In this document: piece after piece, positions 1 through 9,104 of the stretch
How positions within the stretch are numbered: position 1 is the stretch's first letter
How the letters are laid out: every line of letters starts with the position of its first letter
From: Limanda limanda
Taxonomy: Eukaryota; Chordata; Actinopteri; Pleuronectiformes; Pleuronectidae
Assembly: GCF_963576545.1 (NCBI RefSeq)
Contig: NC_083655.1
Location: 1,962,922-2,026,921, forward strand
Reading direction: 5' to 3'
DNA length: 64,000 nucleotides
Notes under the pieces: model-generated
What the model was told of the DNA's origin: nothing
The model's database searches: none
The model's input: only the letters and a program-made list of their open reading frames with translations
Position numbers and translations under genes: made by a program

Positions 1-1838
1 TACACCTGCCCTTAAAAACCCTAAAAGATATAACTCATAAAAGTTGAAAAACAAACACTGGCATTAAAACCTAAAACAAAGTGTAGTGTGTGTCAGACAA
101 AAGGAAGAAGGTTGTTAAGATTGTCAGGCGTGTTGGTTTATCCTTAAATATGAGAGAAGCCGATCAAAGGTTTTGGTTCAATCAAGTGTTTTATTAAAGA
201 TACAATGAAGAGTTATTCATAGCTATGGACAATTATCACAGCCTATGCTAATTAAGTTAGCAGTAGGAAGTTAATAATGGCCCCGAACAGCAGGGGTTTG
301 ATATAATTATAACAGTAGATTTGATGTGATTGGTTATAAAATATTGGAGGGGTGTCACCGCAAATCACTTTGGATCTCCCTTATTGGTCCAGCCGCAGTC
401 CCACGCCTCTTGTCACCGAATCCAGGAAGTGACATAGCAGCAGCTCTCCGTCATGTTCCTACGCTACTCTGCCGGTTGCTAGGCAACTCTATCCAGCCAG
501 TCTGATGTTGTCTCATAATTTAGCCTTGAGTAGAAAAAATGTCCTGCTCCAGCCATCTCGACTGCACCAAATTAACCATAACAACTCTCTCGTCTCTCTC
601 TTATCAAGACAGCTGTAAGACTGACCATCGTTGTGACGCACACACATTTCAAGCTAATTCCAAATATTAAATATGATAAGAGAAAGGTTTAAAATAATGA
701 TTTGTATAAGGTATTATACCTGACTCAAACTGCTCCTACCCCCACCCTCCTTTCATTGGTTTTGAGTTCAGTTTCCATAATCCCCTTCACTCCCAGACCC
801 CCAGAGAAGCCAAGATTTTAAATTCTCAACAAGATACAAGACAGAACCAACATGTCTCTGATGGAGTTTCACACTTTTAGTCTCTGTACCAACGTTCCCA
901 ATGTTTGATTTGAGATCACGATTCTCTCCGACGGGAACAGGTTTGCTCTCAGACTCGAGGAGAAGCTAAATCAGAAAGTTCTATTGTGTTGATTATTTTG
1001 TAAACAGTGTACTTCCTGTGGTTAAACAAAAGCCAAACGCTCTTCAAAGCAATAATGTGTTTTCAAATATTTACGACGGGGGTTTTAAGTCAAGTCAGGT
1101 TTATTCAGAGCTCGTTAAAAACAATGGAGTTGGGCCGCAGTACTTTTAAAAACACGGTGACGGATGAAGTAAGTGTGACGTGAAAGACACAAGGTGAGAG
1201 TAAAGGAAGGAAGAAGGGATTCTGGAGGGAGGGATGCAGGATCTTAAATTAGATTTAGAAGAATTCATGTGAGGAAGAGCAAAGTGACCTGAGGGCAGAC
1301 AAGGTGACGTGGTGGTCGGTGATCATTAAGATCATGTGACCTCTTGGTGCAGGTTAGTGTGTGGCGCCTGTTCTCTGGTCTTTGTCTGAAGAGGCGTCCG
1401 TGCCCGAGACATTAACCTCCTGGGACGTCCCATAAAAAGTCTGTGGGAACATCGACTGCTGTGTGGACATTTCTCTTCTTCTGGTTTTCATTGCTTCTAT
1501 TCAGAGTCGGTCAAGTTTGGATGTTTGTGCTTTTGTTTACTTTCTAGATTTTAAAACGACCCATAAAAATGAGATGTTGCTGTGATGACAAAGGTTGAAT
1601 GAGGTTAATATGAGTATCATGTGCATGGAGGTAGCTCCACTGTGGGATAACTGCAGGCTCATCTCCAATGAACTTTCCCAAAAGGAAACTCTGTTTCAGC
1701 CAAATCGTTGGTACAGATTGTTTAAGATTCTCTGAAACCTGGATGAAATGTGTTCTTTCCATCTTTGTGTGCTTCATACCAGTGTTAGCATGCAGTCTCC
1801 GCAGTGTGCGTACCGTGTGTGTTTGTGTGTGTTTGCAG
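1..1838. other. non-coding stretch upstream of cip2a exons
   Basis: I see no supported coding exon, RNA gene or transposon end here. The sequence is AT-rich and has the look of intron or intergenic fish DNA. The first coding exon of cip2a expected upstream of 1839 was looked for and not recognised, so it may lie before the window or be lost. Open frames near 1544-2063 are not supported outside the exon at 1839-1986. Confidence 0.5.
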
Positions 1839-1986
1839 GAGGTCTCAGGACTGAGATGTGACCAGCTGCTCTCCTCAGGCCAGGTGTTACCCAGTGAGTG
1901 TGTGAGTGGACTGGTGGAGCTGGCTGGAAACCCGAACACCAACCCCTCCCTGACCAGCTCCATCATCTCTCTGCTGGCACAGCTAG
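1839..1986 (+). CDS. cip2a: cip2a exon (N-terminal region)
   Basis: The exon is preceded by a TG-rich tract ending in tttgcag and followed by gtagtg. It reads through LLSSGQVLPSECVSGLVELA and SSIISLLAQL, as in the CIP2A N-terminus. It ends in phase 1 and joins the next exon to give LAQLA. Confidence 0.8.
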
Positions 1987-2219
1987 GTAGTGTAAATACA
2001 CACAGTATACACACCTTTCGTTTGTGTTGTGTTAATGATACAGATATTAACACGGTGTCATAAGATTATAAAACAGACCAACATGGAACTGATAACTGAT
2101 CGTGTGCCTGTCAGAATAAATGTGACTGTACTCTGTGTGTCTGTAGTTTGAGAGATAACGTGCTGTTTCCATATCTTCAGTTATGAGTAGGTGTAAATAA
2201 TTGACATAGATGTTAAATG

Positions 2220-2485
2220 GTAAATGGATTTGTATTTATATAGCGCTTTTCTAGTCTGATGAAGACCACTCAAAGCGCTTTACAGTACAGTTTCACATTC
2301 ACCCATTCACACACACATTCATACAGTGCATCTACTTGCAGCACTTTGTTATTCTATGGGGGGCTATTGAGGGTTCAGCATCTTGCCCAAGGACACTTCG
2401 GCATGCAGATGGTTCAGACTGGGGATCGAACCGCCGACCTTCAGGTTGGAGGACGACCACTCTACCCCTCAGCCACAGCCGCCCT
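2220..2485 (-). mobile_element. tRNA-derived SINE with 11-bp target duplication
   Basis: The reverse strand starts with a tRNA-like head: an A box (TGGCTGAGGGG, near 2467-2477) and a perfect B box (GGTTCGATCCC, at 2422-2432). The body continues to a tail at 2220. The element is flanked by the perfect direct repeat GATGTTAAATG at 2209-2219 and 2486-2496, as expected for LINE-driven insertion. The body (for example tatagcgcttttctagtc) is a dispersed type common in fish genomes. It sits in the cip2a intron between 1986 and 2521, antisense to the gene. Confidence 0.8.
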
Positions 2486-2520
2486 GATGTTAAATGTCAC
2501 TTGTCCTCTCTGTCCTGCAG

Positions 2521-2633
2521 CCTGTGATGACGACAGTCGGGAGATGCTTCACAGCAGCTATAACCTCACCAGCACCTTAGCCTCGGTCATCCACTGCCAC
2601 AGCGCCACACCAGGAGAACCACTGGTACTGCAG
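2521..2633 (+). CDS. cip2a: cip2a exon
   Basis: The acceptor is tcctgcag and the donor is gtaagt. The exon encodes a segment with SSYNLTSTLASVIHCHS and ends PLVLQ, as in vertebrate CIP2A. It ends in phase 0. Confidence 0.8.
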
Positions 2634-2972
2634 GTAAGTCTCTGCTGAGCATTTGCTGTCACGTCCTGCGTCCTCTTCTCTCTGCAGGTTCTTTTCAATA
2701 TACGCATTTTGAACATTTTCTGAAAAAATGCTTGGATAGGCAGTCATTGTTTAAATATCATTTCTTTAACACCAAATCACAACAATTATTTCATTAGTCA
2801 AAGTCGTTGCCTCCTATCGCCTGAGTAGAAGATGACGAGATGCATTTGTGGCTTTTTCAAGTGTGTAATTGAATTTCTCAGCTAAACTAAACCAAGCTAC
2901 AATGAGTTATAGTTGTATTTCATGGTTAACAATCCGATAGGTCATATGTAGTAATGTACCATTTGTTTTCAG

Positions 2973-3067
2973 TGTCTTCAGGTGCTGCAGAAACTCACGT
3001 ACAACACTCGCACCTTCCAGTCGACAAACTACATCCACGAGCTCATCGCCTTCCTCATGACCAACAT
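2973..3067 (+). CDS. cip2a: cip2a exon
   Basis: The acceptor is gttttcag and the donor is gtaaaa. It encodes CLQVLQKLTYNTRTF and a HELIAFLMTN helix like human CIP2A. The last two bases join the next exon to give TNIQS. Confidence 0.8.
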
Positions 3068-3168
3068 GTAAAACCCACATCTCACATCACCCAGTATGAT
3101 AAATCCCAGTGAAGGATCACTTTGTATTGTAGGCTTCACGCTAACCACATCACGTTCTTTCACCACAG

Positions 3169-3265
3169 CCAGTCTCACAATGATGACATCATCATGCCAT
3201 GCCTCGGCCTCATGGCCAACCTGTGTTGTGACAACCACTCGGTGCAGAGCCACATCAAGTCTCTG
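3169..3265 (+). CDS. cip2a: cip2a exon
   Basis: The acceptor is ccacag and the donor is gtgagt. It encodes the highly conserved MPCLGLMANLC stretch followed by HSVQSHIKSL, a very strong CIP2A match. Confidence 0.85.
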
Positions 3266-3376
3266 GTGAGTCTCCGACACTGACAGAGCTGAAAGGATTT
3301 GTTGGCTAATCGATCAGTTGATGGACGGAAATGAACTGAATAGATTTATTTGTTTCTTCACATCCCCTCGTTTCAG

Positions 3377-3461
3377 CTTCTCAGTTGTAGCCTTCAGTCC
3401 GACATGAAGCTTCAGGCTGCAGCACTCGGAACCATGTTCCTCCTCACACTGCTCTCATCTG
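3377..3461 (+). CDS. probable cip2a exon (weaker match)
   Basis: An 85-bp open segment lies between the acceptor gtttcag and the donor gtgagt. It continues in phase from the previous exon. The helix-like peptide (LLSCSLQSDMKLQ, then LLTLLSS) fits the CIP2A position only loosely. It could be a diverged exon or a spurious one. Confidence 0.45.
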
Positions 3462-3879
3462 GTGAGTGAGTCCTCCTTTAACATCTCACCTGATCTCAAT
3501 GTTTGATGTGAAGCCAAAGTTAAAAACTGTTTATGATAAAAGCAGCAGAAATGTTGGTGTCATCTGTAAATACCTCCTGTTTTGATTCATCTTAACACAT
3601 TTAGTCGTTACTTAAATGTTCATCTGGGCCCCTGCATGGAGAAGTTGTAAAAACTTTGGGTCGCCAATGGACAGATGAGGCAAATCTGTTTGTCAACAAT
3701 CCTGATAATCAAACATTTCAGTCCTATTTTAAAGGAAAATTAACTGGATTAAGTTTTTTAAATGCAAAGAAAGAATCAAGTTTCAGAAATTAGATTAAAT
3801 GAAAATTTTAACAGCTGAGAGGAACCTCATGACGGAGCTTCAATTTAACAGAGAGATAATCTAAATATCCACAATTATA

Positions 3880-4945
3880 AACAAACAGAGAAACAAACAG
3901 AGAAACAAACAGAGAAACAAACAGAGAAACAATCTATGAACAAACTGATAAACAAACAGAGAAACAAGCTGATAAACAAACAGAGAAACAAACAGAGAAA
4001 CAAACTGTGAAACAAACAGAGAAACAAACTGATTGACAAACAGATAAACAAACAGATAAACTAACAGAGAAACAAACTGTGAAACAAACAGAGAAACAAA
4101 CAGAGAAACAAACTGATAAACAAACTGATAAACAAACTGTGAAACCAACAGATAAACCAACAGATAAACAAACTGATAAACAAACTGTGAAACCAACAGA
4201 TAAACAAACAGATAAACCAACAGATAAACAAACTGTGAAACAAACAGATAAACAAACATTGAAACCAACAGATAAACAAACTGATAAACAAACAGAGAAA
4301 TAAACTGATAAACAAACTGTTAAACAAACTGTGAAACCAACAGATAAACAAACTGATAAACAAACAGAGAAATAAACTGATAAACAAACTGTGAAACCAA
4401 CAGATAAACCAACAGATAAACAAACTGATAAACAAACTGTGAAACCAACAGATAAACAAACAGATAAACCAACAGATAAACAAACTGTGAAACAAACAGA
4501 TAAACAAACTGTGAAACCAACAGATAAACAAACTGATAAACAAACAGAGAAATAAACTGATAAACAAACTGATAAACAAACAGAGAAACAAACAGAGAAA
4601 CAAACAGAGAAACAAACTGATAAACAAACAGAGAAATAAACTGAGAAACAAACAGAGAAACAAACAGATAAACAAACTGAGAAACAAACTGAGAAACAAA
4701 CAGAGAAACAAACAGAGAAACAAACAGAGAAACAAACAGAGAAACAAACTGATAAACAAACTGATAAACAAACTGATAAACAAACTGATAAACAAACAGA
4801 GAAACAAACAGAGAAACAAACTGAGAAACAAACTGATAAACAAACTGATAAACAAACTGGTAAACAAACAGATAAACAAACTGATTGACAAACAGAGAAA
4901 CAAACTGATAAACAAACAGAGAAACAAACTGATAAACAAACAGAT
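3880..4945. repeat. 12-bp minisatellite array, about 1.07 kb
   Basis: About 90 tandem units of 12 bp form this array. The main variants are aaacaaacagag, aaacaaactgat, aaacaaactgtg and aaaccaacagat, mixed in higher-order blocks. Because the period is a multiple of three and stop codons are rare in several frames, long artificial open frames run through it, chiefly on the minus strand with an F/L/I/C/S tetrapeptide repeat. No gene is inferred. Confidence 0.9.
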
Positions 4946-5066
4946 AATCATGGCTGTGGGGACGTGGGGAGATGAGAAATGTTTGCCAGCTTCAGTTTGA
5001 GCTCTGCAGAAGTGAACTTGTGTCACAGCAGCTGCCATGAGGGACTGAAACGTGAGCAGCATGTAG

Positions 5067-5071
<5 letters not shown>

Positions 5072-5132
<61 letters not shown>
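5072..5132. repeat. (CA)n microsatellite
   Basis: An almost pure CA dinucleotide run. Confidence 0.95.
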
Positions 5133-5134
<2 letters not shown>

Positions 5135-5214
5135 TGCTTTGTGGGTTAGGAGTGAGACCTGTTCTTTAACGTGTACGGGTGACATCATGCTGCTGATGTA
5201 TATGTAAACTTATT

Positions 5215-5218
<4 letters not shown>

Positions 5219-5272
<54 letters not shown>
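5219..5272. repeat. (TG)n microsatellite in a splice acceptor
   Basis: A pure TG run that ends in gtcag and forms the polypyrimidine/acceptor region of the chrnd exon at 5276. Confidence 0.95.
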
Positions 5273-5273
<1 letters not shown>

Positions 5274-5275
5274 AG

Positions 5276-5421
5276 AGTGCTGGGGCAGGAACGAGGAGGA
5301 GCGTCTGATTCACCACCTGTTTCAGGAGCGAGGATACAACAAGGAGCTGCGTCCCACGGAGCGGCAGCAGGACGCCGTGGACGTGTACCTCGCCCTCACG
5401 CTCTCCAACCTCATCTCTCTG
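5276..5421 (+). pseudogene. chrnd: chrnd exon encoding the mature N-terminus (isolated)
   Basis: The exon encodes the start of the ligand-binding domain of the nicotinic acetylcholine receptor delta subunit, a pentameric cation channel of the muscle endplate. It reads [20 protein letters not shown], later KELRP, and ends [10 protein letters not shown], close to mammalian CHRND. The acceptor is gtgtcag and the donor is gtacca. Neither the signal-peptide exon nor a convincing next exon is found nearby. Later chrnd exons occur only at 59492-61338, beyond NLR, DIRS and B7-like sequence. As it stands the exon is orphaned. Gamma or epsilon subunits are less likely, judging by the [19 protein letters not shown] pattern. 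Confidence 0.8.
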
Positions 5422-5580
5422 GTACCAGGACGTCTGTTGTAAACTGTGTGTGTGTCTCTCACTGTTTGAGTGAAATGAAGCTTTTGTAAAACAGAGACAC
5501 TTTAATACCTAGTTTGAGCTTGTTTCACTCCATTATTTTTAACAGCTAGAATTTCTCTGAGTAGAGTTCATACCTCCGAG

Positions 5581-5726
5581 CAGGGCCGGGTCTAGGCAGG
5601 GGCAAGAGGGGGCCTGGCCCCCTCAAATAAATGTTGTGCCCCCTGAAACTAAATCCCAATTTATAATAATAATAATATAATAAAGCCCAATGCCCCCTCA
5701 TACATGCCTGTCTAGACCCGGCCCTG
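5581..5726. mobile_element. 146-bp hAT-type MITE with 8-bp TSD
   Basis: The ends are inverted repeats: CAGGGCCGGGTCTAGGCAGG on the left and the complement of CCTGTCTAGACCCGGCCCTG on the right. The flanks are the perfect 8-bp duplication CCTCCGAG at 5573-5580 and 5727-5734. The 8-bp duplication and CAGGG ends indicate a hAT non-autonomous element. Confidence 0.85.
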
Positions 5727-5739
5727 CCTCCGAGGCCCA

Positions 5740-5995
5740 ACAGTCTCCGTGTGAAACATTTAAATTCACTAGATCCTGATTTCTATCTGGATCTACACCA
5801 AATTTCACAAGCTTATAAATATCACTCCTCTTTTTCTTCATCAAGATCAATTCATTATTATTGCTGAGTTGTTTTTTGACAGATACCAAATCCTTCCACC
5901 AAGTTTCTAGATAATCAGTCCAGGAGTTTTTACGTAATCCTGCAAACTAACACACAGACAAAACCTGACTTTGGAGATGGAGGTAATAATAAAGA
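5740..5995. repeat. dispersed teleost repeat (degenerate)
   Basis: It contains the characteristic phrases ggatctacaccaaatttcac, ccaccaagtttc and gtaatcctgcaaactaac, and ends near ggaggtaataa. These recall a low-identity repeat scattered through fish genomes; a related copy on the other strand lies at 12755-13020. The family name is not known to me. Confidence 0.45.
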
Positions 5996-6139
5996 CTTTA
6001 TTTAACGTATGGATCGATCATGTACGTAAAAGTTATTTTATAGGAAAATATCTGTATATTTGTTTGTACAGATCCTCTAGATACACACACCTTTATTCTG
6101 AATTGCATTATGCAGATTTTAAAGATCCTCAACTGTTGC

Positions 6140-6310
6140 TATATTATTTGTGGGTCCAGGTGCATAGTTGTGTGTTTCTTTAATCAAAAGTGGACAACAG
6201 AATACAAAAAAGTATTTTAATTTGATTTGTGTGGTTTGAATAAACATTTAAACTCAGTGGACATCTTTGATTTTATTTTTGTTCTGCATATTTTATTATT
6301 ATTATTATTA
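6140..6310. repeat. block shared with 61477-61660 and part of 38740-38830
   Basis: The stretch starting tattatttgtgggtccaggt and ending in a TTATTA-rich tract recurs almost unchanged at 61477-61660. In both places it lies 3' of chrnd exon sequence. A weaker copy of its end is near 38740-38830. It supports the view that the two ends of the window are duplicates. Confidence 0.75.
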
Positions 6311-6315
6311 AGAAC

Positions 6316-6950
6316 ATAACTGAGCGATATATCATTTGAAATAAAATGTAAATAAACTTAGTATAATCCGTCATCACAAACACACTAAATCAGAAACTTA
6401 ACACTGGTGACATTAGAAGAAAAAGAAGCTTAATGCAGGAAAATAAAAGTTCCACTCTCACACAAAAACAAAGTGTCATGTGATGCGTGACGTCACAAAC
6501 ACTCACAGATTAGTAATTCACGATTAAAACGTCAAACATCTCATCCAAGGAACTTTATTTGTTCATCTATTATCTACGTTACACTTCTTCGGCCACAGCT
6601 CCGTTCTGGACTGGTTGTGAGAGCGGTGGTTTGGAAATAACACCATGTGCATTAAAAGAGAAATAAATATAACCTGATGAAAACATGATCAATATTCGTT
6701 GTGTTCTGATTCACAGTTTCAGACTCGTTCTGAAGAAGATTTACATCTCTGGTGACAAGTCGTCTGTTTTTATTTCTTACATATGTAACACAGCAATAAT
6801 CGTATGGAAAAGAACATAACTGAGCGATATATCATTTGAAATAAAATGTAGATAAACTTAGTATAATCCGTCATCACACACACACTAAATCAGAAACTTA
6901 ACACTGGTGACATTAGAAGAAAAAGAAGCTTAATGCAGGAAAATCAAAGT
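6316..6950. repeat. internal direct repeat of about 145 bp
   Basis: The segment starting agaacataactgagcgatat at about 6312 is repeated at about 6811 with few changes, up to aatgcaggaaaat. A third copy lies near 17771. The copies flank the start of the larger duplicated block. Confidence 0.7.
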
Positions 6951-7935
6951 TTTTCTAAAATGCCATCGAAAACCAACACAGTTAACATATGAATACTCAG
7001 TAAATTATATTCTACTGCATCTAGTATTTATGAAATAATCAAACATACAAAAGGAAAAAGACTCTCCGGCTAAAATGACGTCTCATGGCTGACGGAGGTT
7101 TTACTCAGTACGAGACTGGGATGCAAATCCACACAGCAAGACAACAGAGCCAGAAAACACTTGGATGTACTGGACACATACAAGTACAAGAGTCAAATAC
7201 TTCTGTCCAGAACGTAGACGGGAGCCGTGTATCAAAATACTCTGAGACGTACGGAAACCTGGAGGCCAGACGTCCTCACAGTCTGTTCACACTCCAGAAA
7301 CTGTCTCTGTCTGGAGGAGACAACGACCTGAAAACTGTGATTCATCGTTAAAAACACAAAAGTATTTGATCTGAGACACAAAAAGACACAGTGTGTTAGT
7401 TCCTGTATTTCAACTGAAGCTGCGTCGCGTGAACTTTTATATCAGAGGTCAACAACTAAACTACACTCACCTGAACATGAATAAAACTCAGGATCAATCA
7501 ATGATTCAACGTGAGACATCTTTAAACTGTTATGATCTCTAATTCCTCCTTGCACCCCCACTCTCCAACTCGTCTCTTAAAGACAGAAATCAGACGGAGA
7601 CACTTTCCCGTCCTCATTTCCACACTAAGTCTTGTGATGTCCTGTAGTTTTCTCTTTGTCAATCATCAGATAAAAACTCTTTTCTCTTCTCACTCCTCTG
7701 CTGCTGAAGCCTCAAAACTCTTTAAGAACAAATAACACAAATAAATATTCTCGTTTCAGAAATGGTCGTAAGTTAGACAGATGTCTCACTCTGCTCCGGT
7801 TTACCTCAAACATGCGTTGAGGGAGAGAAAGAGGTTAAATGAAACCTGAACCTGAGATAAACAAACTTAAACTCACCTAAACTTAAACTCACCTAAACTT
7901 AAACTTAACTAAACTTAAACCTGAAACTACGCAAT
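6453..7935. repeat. duplicated block, copy 1
   Basis: The block from about 6453 to 7935 is about 90-95 percent similar by eye to 17415-18598, which lacks part of the 7330-7610 interval. It has no recognised transposon ends. It may be 3' untranslated and terminal-exon sequence of an unknown gene on the minus strand. Otherwise I see nothing coding in it. Confidence 0.7.
6579..6673 (-). CDS. candidate terminal exon inside duplicated block
   Basis: On the minus strand an acceptor (tttcatcag) is followed by a 95-bp open segment ending in TAA, with C-terminus KPPLSQPVQNGAVAEEV. The duplicate at 17543-17637 has the same length and frame, with one silent and one missense change seen. I do not recognise the protein. 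Preservation in two copies is suggestive only. Confidence 0.3.
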
Positions 7936-8312
7936 GAATGAACGTCTTGTGCAGATTAGATCAGATACTTATTCTGCTCATTGTTTTTGAATTTAAAAAG
8001 TTTTGATATTTTGTGTCAAAGACAAAACTCTGATTATAAACTCAAAGTGATTTGATTGTGTTGAACTTTGTGTTGAACTAAATCAATTTGTGACGTGAAT
8101 CCAGGAACTTTAAGATCATAAACAACAGAATGTGGTTCTACACACATGGAGACAGACTGAGGGACAAAGGTGGAACAGAATAAAGGAAACTTAAACACAT
8201 ATATGTGACTCTTTATAGAGGGGTTATATATTCTGCTTGTGTTGTGTCATTTCAATAAACACATTCTTCGTGAATAAACACAATTGGTGTGGAGGGCCAT
8301 CTAGTGGTGAAG
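7936..8312. other. NLR 3' flank, conserved in second copy
   Basis: From about 8080 this matches 61700-61886 closely (for example ctctttatagaggggttata). It is probably 3' untranslated or downstream sequence of the minus-strand NLR gene. No other feature is seen. Confidence 0.5.
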
Positions 8313-8509
8313 TTACATATTACAACCAGCTCCTCTGATTCCTCTGGAGCTCTGTCTCCACTCTGCCTCCCAGCAACAAGGCCCAGTCAGAGCCGCTCTA
8401 CACACAAGCTGCTGCTGCTTCAGCCTCTGGATCCTCAGGACACAGCTCAGCCTCCGTCCACACACACTGTCCTCTTCACACTCTGCTTCACTAAGATCAC
8501 CACCTCCAC
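8313..8509 (-). CDS. candidate last exon of NLR gene, frame uncertain
   Basis: On the minus strand a good acceptor (ttctctcaacag) is followed by an open frame of about 62 codons ending in TAA, with QRLKQQQLVCRAALTGPCC. The second copy at 61887-62080 keeps the same frame despite a 3-bp length difference. However, splicing straight from the LRR exon at 8931 would use another phase and stop after a few codons. It is either a short tail plus UTR, or an intermediate exon is missing. Confidence 0.35.
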
Positions 8510-8609
8510 CTGTTGAGAGAAGAAGACATCAGTGTCACAGAGACTCACTTCATCAGCTGTGAGTCAGTGATGCAGCACATCCAGTAGAAAGAGCAGCAGG
8601 GACTTCAGT

Positions 8610-8840
8610 CAGTGTCTCTGAGGACACACACTGTCTCGTTGTCTCTAAGGACACACACTGTCTCTGAGGACACACACTGTCTCACTGATTCTGAGGACAC
8701 ACACTGTCTCACTGTCTCTGAGGACAACCACTGTCTCACTGACTCTGAGGACACACACTGACCCTGAGGACACACACTGTCTCACTGTCTCTGAGGACAC
8801 ACACTGTATCACTGACTCTGAGGACACACACTGTGGTGGA
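8610..8840. repeat. minisatellite, period about 25-30 bp
   Basis: Degenerate tandem copies of ctctgaggacacacactgt with interspersed ctcactg units lie in the NLR 3' region. The second NLR copy near 62160 lacks this array, so it expanded locally. Confidence 0.8.
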
Positions 8841-8930
8841 AACCTCTGACATCCGTGGATCTGTGATACTGACTGTGTTTAGTAAAATACTGATGAAAGC
8901 AGCGTGGACTGACTCCACCCATCTACTGAC

Positions 8931-9104
8931 CTCAGAGTCTCCAGTCGACAGGTTGGACTCTGCTGAAGATCAAGCAGCTCCTTCACTCCTGAGTCATGCA
9001 GGATGTTGTTAGTCAGATCCAGTTCTCTCAGATGAGAGGGGTTTGACCTCAGAGCTGAAGCCAGAGAAGAAAAGCTGATCTCTGACAGACTGCAGCTTTT
9101 AAAC
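8931..9104 (-). CDS. NLR LRR exon (174 bp)
   Basis: Ribonuclease-inhibitor-type leucine-rich repeat exon with [18 protein letters not shown] and a CRLETLR end. It is flanked by ag and gtcagt. The modular 174-bp length and 1/2 phase match the other LRR exons. Confidence 0.85.

Larger units (their letters stand above)
1839..3461 (+). pseudogene. cip2a: cip2a 5' part (exon group, gene incomplete)
   Basis: Five exons with consensus splice sites match the N-terminal armadillo-type region of CIP2A (cancerous inhibitor of PP2A, KIAA1524), a scaffold that binds PP2A B56 subunits. Exons are 1839-1986, 2521-2633, 2973-3067, 3169-3265 and 3377-3461, and the reading phase joins correctly across them. 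Key matches are SSIISLLAQLA, a YNL..TLA stretch, LQKLTYN and MPCLGLMANLC. The fifth exon is a weaker match. No exon follows in this copy: a 12-bp tandem array and a chrnd exon come next. Middle exons of the same gene lie 54 kb away at 57297-58303. The gene here is broken, or was separated by rearrangement or misassembly. Identity is confident; functional status is inferred. Confidence 0.8.

Noticed and set aside
3880..4945. CRISPR-like array
   Set aside because: The units are contiguous 12-mers without unique spacers, in vertebrate DNA.
3861..5188. Long minus-strand open frame rich in F, L, C and S
   Set aside because: It is the translation of the 12-bp minisatellite plus a CA run, with no domain or splice context.
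5976..6020. Possible chrnd exon 3 (45 bp, ends NVWIDH before gtacgt, same length as the real exon)
   Set aside because: The left part (ggaggtaataa) is explained by the end of a dispersed repeat, and only about half of the residues fit. Probably coincidence, though worth an alignment.
7085..7351. + strand ORF with MADGGFTQYETG start
   Set aside because: In the second copy (about 18046) the start codon is lost and the frame diverges after a deletion; no recognisable motif.
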